Shown: piece by piece, positions 5,190-5,991 of the stretch
How the letters are laid out: every line of letters begins with the position of its first letter
How positions within the stretch are numbered: position 1 is the first letter of the stretch
Translations under genes and position numbers: made by a program
Notes under the pieces: model-generated
What the model saw: only the letters and a program-made list of their open reading frames with translations
Told to the model about the DNA's origin: nothing
The model's database searches: none
Assembly (NCBI GenBank): GCA_017626275.1
Contig: JAGAJD010000060.1
Span: forward strand, 1-5,991
Reading direction: 5' to 3'
DNA from: Lachnospira sp.
Lineage (GTDB): Bacteria; Bacillota; Clostridia; Lachnospirales; Lachnospiraceae
DNA: 5,991 nucleotides

Positions 5190-5991
5190 ATGATAAACAT
5201 ATTGGAATATCTGGAATATACATGTGAGCGTGTGCCTGATAAATGTGCATTTGCAGACGATAAAGATACAATAAGCTTTAAGCAGCTCTATAATCAGGCG
5301 GCTTCTGTGGGAACGGTTCTGTTAAAGGCTGGAATTTACAAAAAGCCGGTAGTTGTTTTTATGCAGAAAAAGCCTAAAGCCATTGCCGCATTTTTGGGAG
5401 CAGTCTATGCGGGCTGTTATTATGTTCCGGTAGATGAGGAAATGCCGCGTTTCCGTTTTGAGCTTATTTTTGAGACGCTTAAGCCGGAGGCAGTAATCTG
5501 CGATGAGACTACTGTTGATACGCTTTCTAAGCTTAATTATTCGGGAAAGCAGTTTATTTATGATGAAATATGCAGTCAGGATATAGACAAAAATATGCTT
5601 AATGAGGTGCGTGAAAAAAGCATTGACACTGACCCTGTGTATATTGTATTCACATCAGGCTCGACAGGTATTCCAAAGGGAGTTGTAGCATGCCACCGCT
5701 CCGTCATTGATTATATTGAGAATCTCTCACAGGTGCTTGAGGTGACGGAGGATACGGTGTTTGGCAATCAGGCGCCGCTTTATGTGGACGCATGCTTAAA
5801 GGAGATTTATCCCACTTTAAAATACGGTGCGACTGCGTATCTTATTCCAAAACAGCTTTTTATGTTCCCTGTACAGCTTGTGGAATTTTTAAACAAATAT
5901 AGGATTAACACAATCTGCACCGCTTTGTATTATGGTCTGTTTTCGGATACCAATCAGTTTTCTGAAATCTATAATCCTCTGGACATGGATA
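5190..5991 (+). CDS. Amino-acid adenylating enzyme (DltA / NRPS A-domain type), N-terminal part
   Basis: The frame is open to the right edge, giving 267 residues of a protein expected to exceed 480. It is a member of the AMP-forming (ANL) superfamily, which activates a carboxylate as an acyl-adenylate and usually loads it on a carrier-protein thiol. The phosphate-binding loop YIVFTSGSTGIPKG (151-164) is a near-perfect A3 core motif. Upstream, GAVYAGCYYVPVDEEMP matches the A2 region. At 191-208, FGNQAPLYVDACLKEIYP aligns with the A4 region of DltA-like and NRPS domains. D200 falls where these enzymes keep the Asp that holds the substrate amino group, so an amino acid is the likely substrate. 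The first residues (MINILEYLEYTCERVPDKCAF) also resemble DltA. ATG 5187 is an alternative start. The specificity code and C-terminal half are not visible, so DltA, an NRPS module and a stand-alone ligase cannot be separated. Confidence 0.87.
   Translation, partial: MINILEYLEYTCERVPDKCAFADDKDTISFKQLYNQAASVGTVLLKAGIYKKPVVVFMQKKPKAIAAFLGAVYAGCYYVPVDEEMPRFRFELIFETLKPEAVICDETTVDTLSKLNYSGKQFIYDEICSQDIDKNMLNEVREKSIDTDPVYIVFTSGSTGIPKGVVACHRSVIDYIENLSQVLEVTEDTVFGNQAPLYVDACLKEIYPTLKYGATAYLIPKQLFMFPVQLVEFLNKYRINTICTALYYGLFSDTNQFSEIYNPLDMD

Overview
The window looks like chromosomal DNA from an anaerobic, low-to-moderate GC Firmicute, most likely a Clostridia / Lachnospiraceae-type gut bacterium. This is inferred from AT-rich intergenic DNA, strong GGAG ribosome binding sites, near-consensus sigma-A promoters, a rubredoxin-first ('reverse') rubrerythrin, a PerR-type Fur regulator and a MurG of the Staphylococcus/Clostridia sequence type. 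No mobile element, tRNA, rRNA or CRISPR array is visible.

Left part (1-2040), oxidative stress and its regulator. A leftward rubrerythrin runs off the left edge (1-227). A rightward gene for a lipoprotein with an HELTH metallopeptidase motif follows (481-1467, GTG start preferred). A leftward perR (1560-1964) converges on it across a hairpin at 1507-1532. The perR promoter (2009-2037) is followed directly by a perfect 6-1-6 palindrome, AATAGTTACTATT. Two near copies of this palindrome flank the rubrerythrin promoter. The simplest reading is a small PerR regulon: PerR represses itself and the peroxide-detoxifying rubrerythrin.

Middle part (2068-4320), a leftward three-gene operon. It has its own promoter at 4293-4320. 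The order is a small four-cysteine TSCPD-domain protein (81 aa), then 2 nt later a radical SAM/SPASM protein (267 aa), then 33 nt later MurG (355 aa), the lipid II-forming glycosyltransferase. The first two are of unknown function and their link to cell-wall synthesis is only by position.

Right part (4373-5991), a divergent rightward operon. An extended -10 promoter (4373-4400) drives an aspartate/glutamate-type racemase with both catalytic cysteines (C82, C193). It is followed 23 nt later by the N-terminal 267 residues of an amino-acid adenylating enzyme (DltA / NRPS A-domain type), cut by the right edge. The pair suggests that a D-amino acid is made and then activated for transfer. The carrier protein and acceptor, if any, lie beyond the window.

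Most of the genes belong to known families. The most interesting points are the shared PerR-like operators, the racemase-adenylation pair, and the TSCPD-radical SAM pair ahead of murG.
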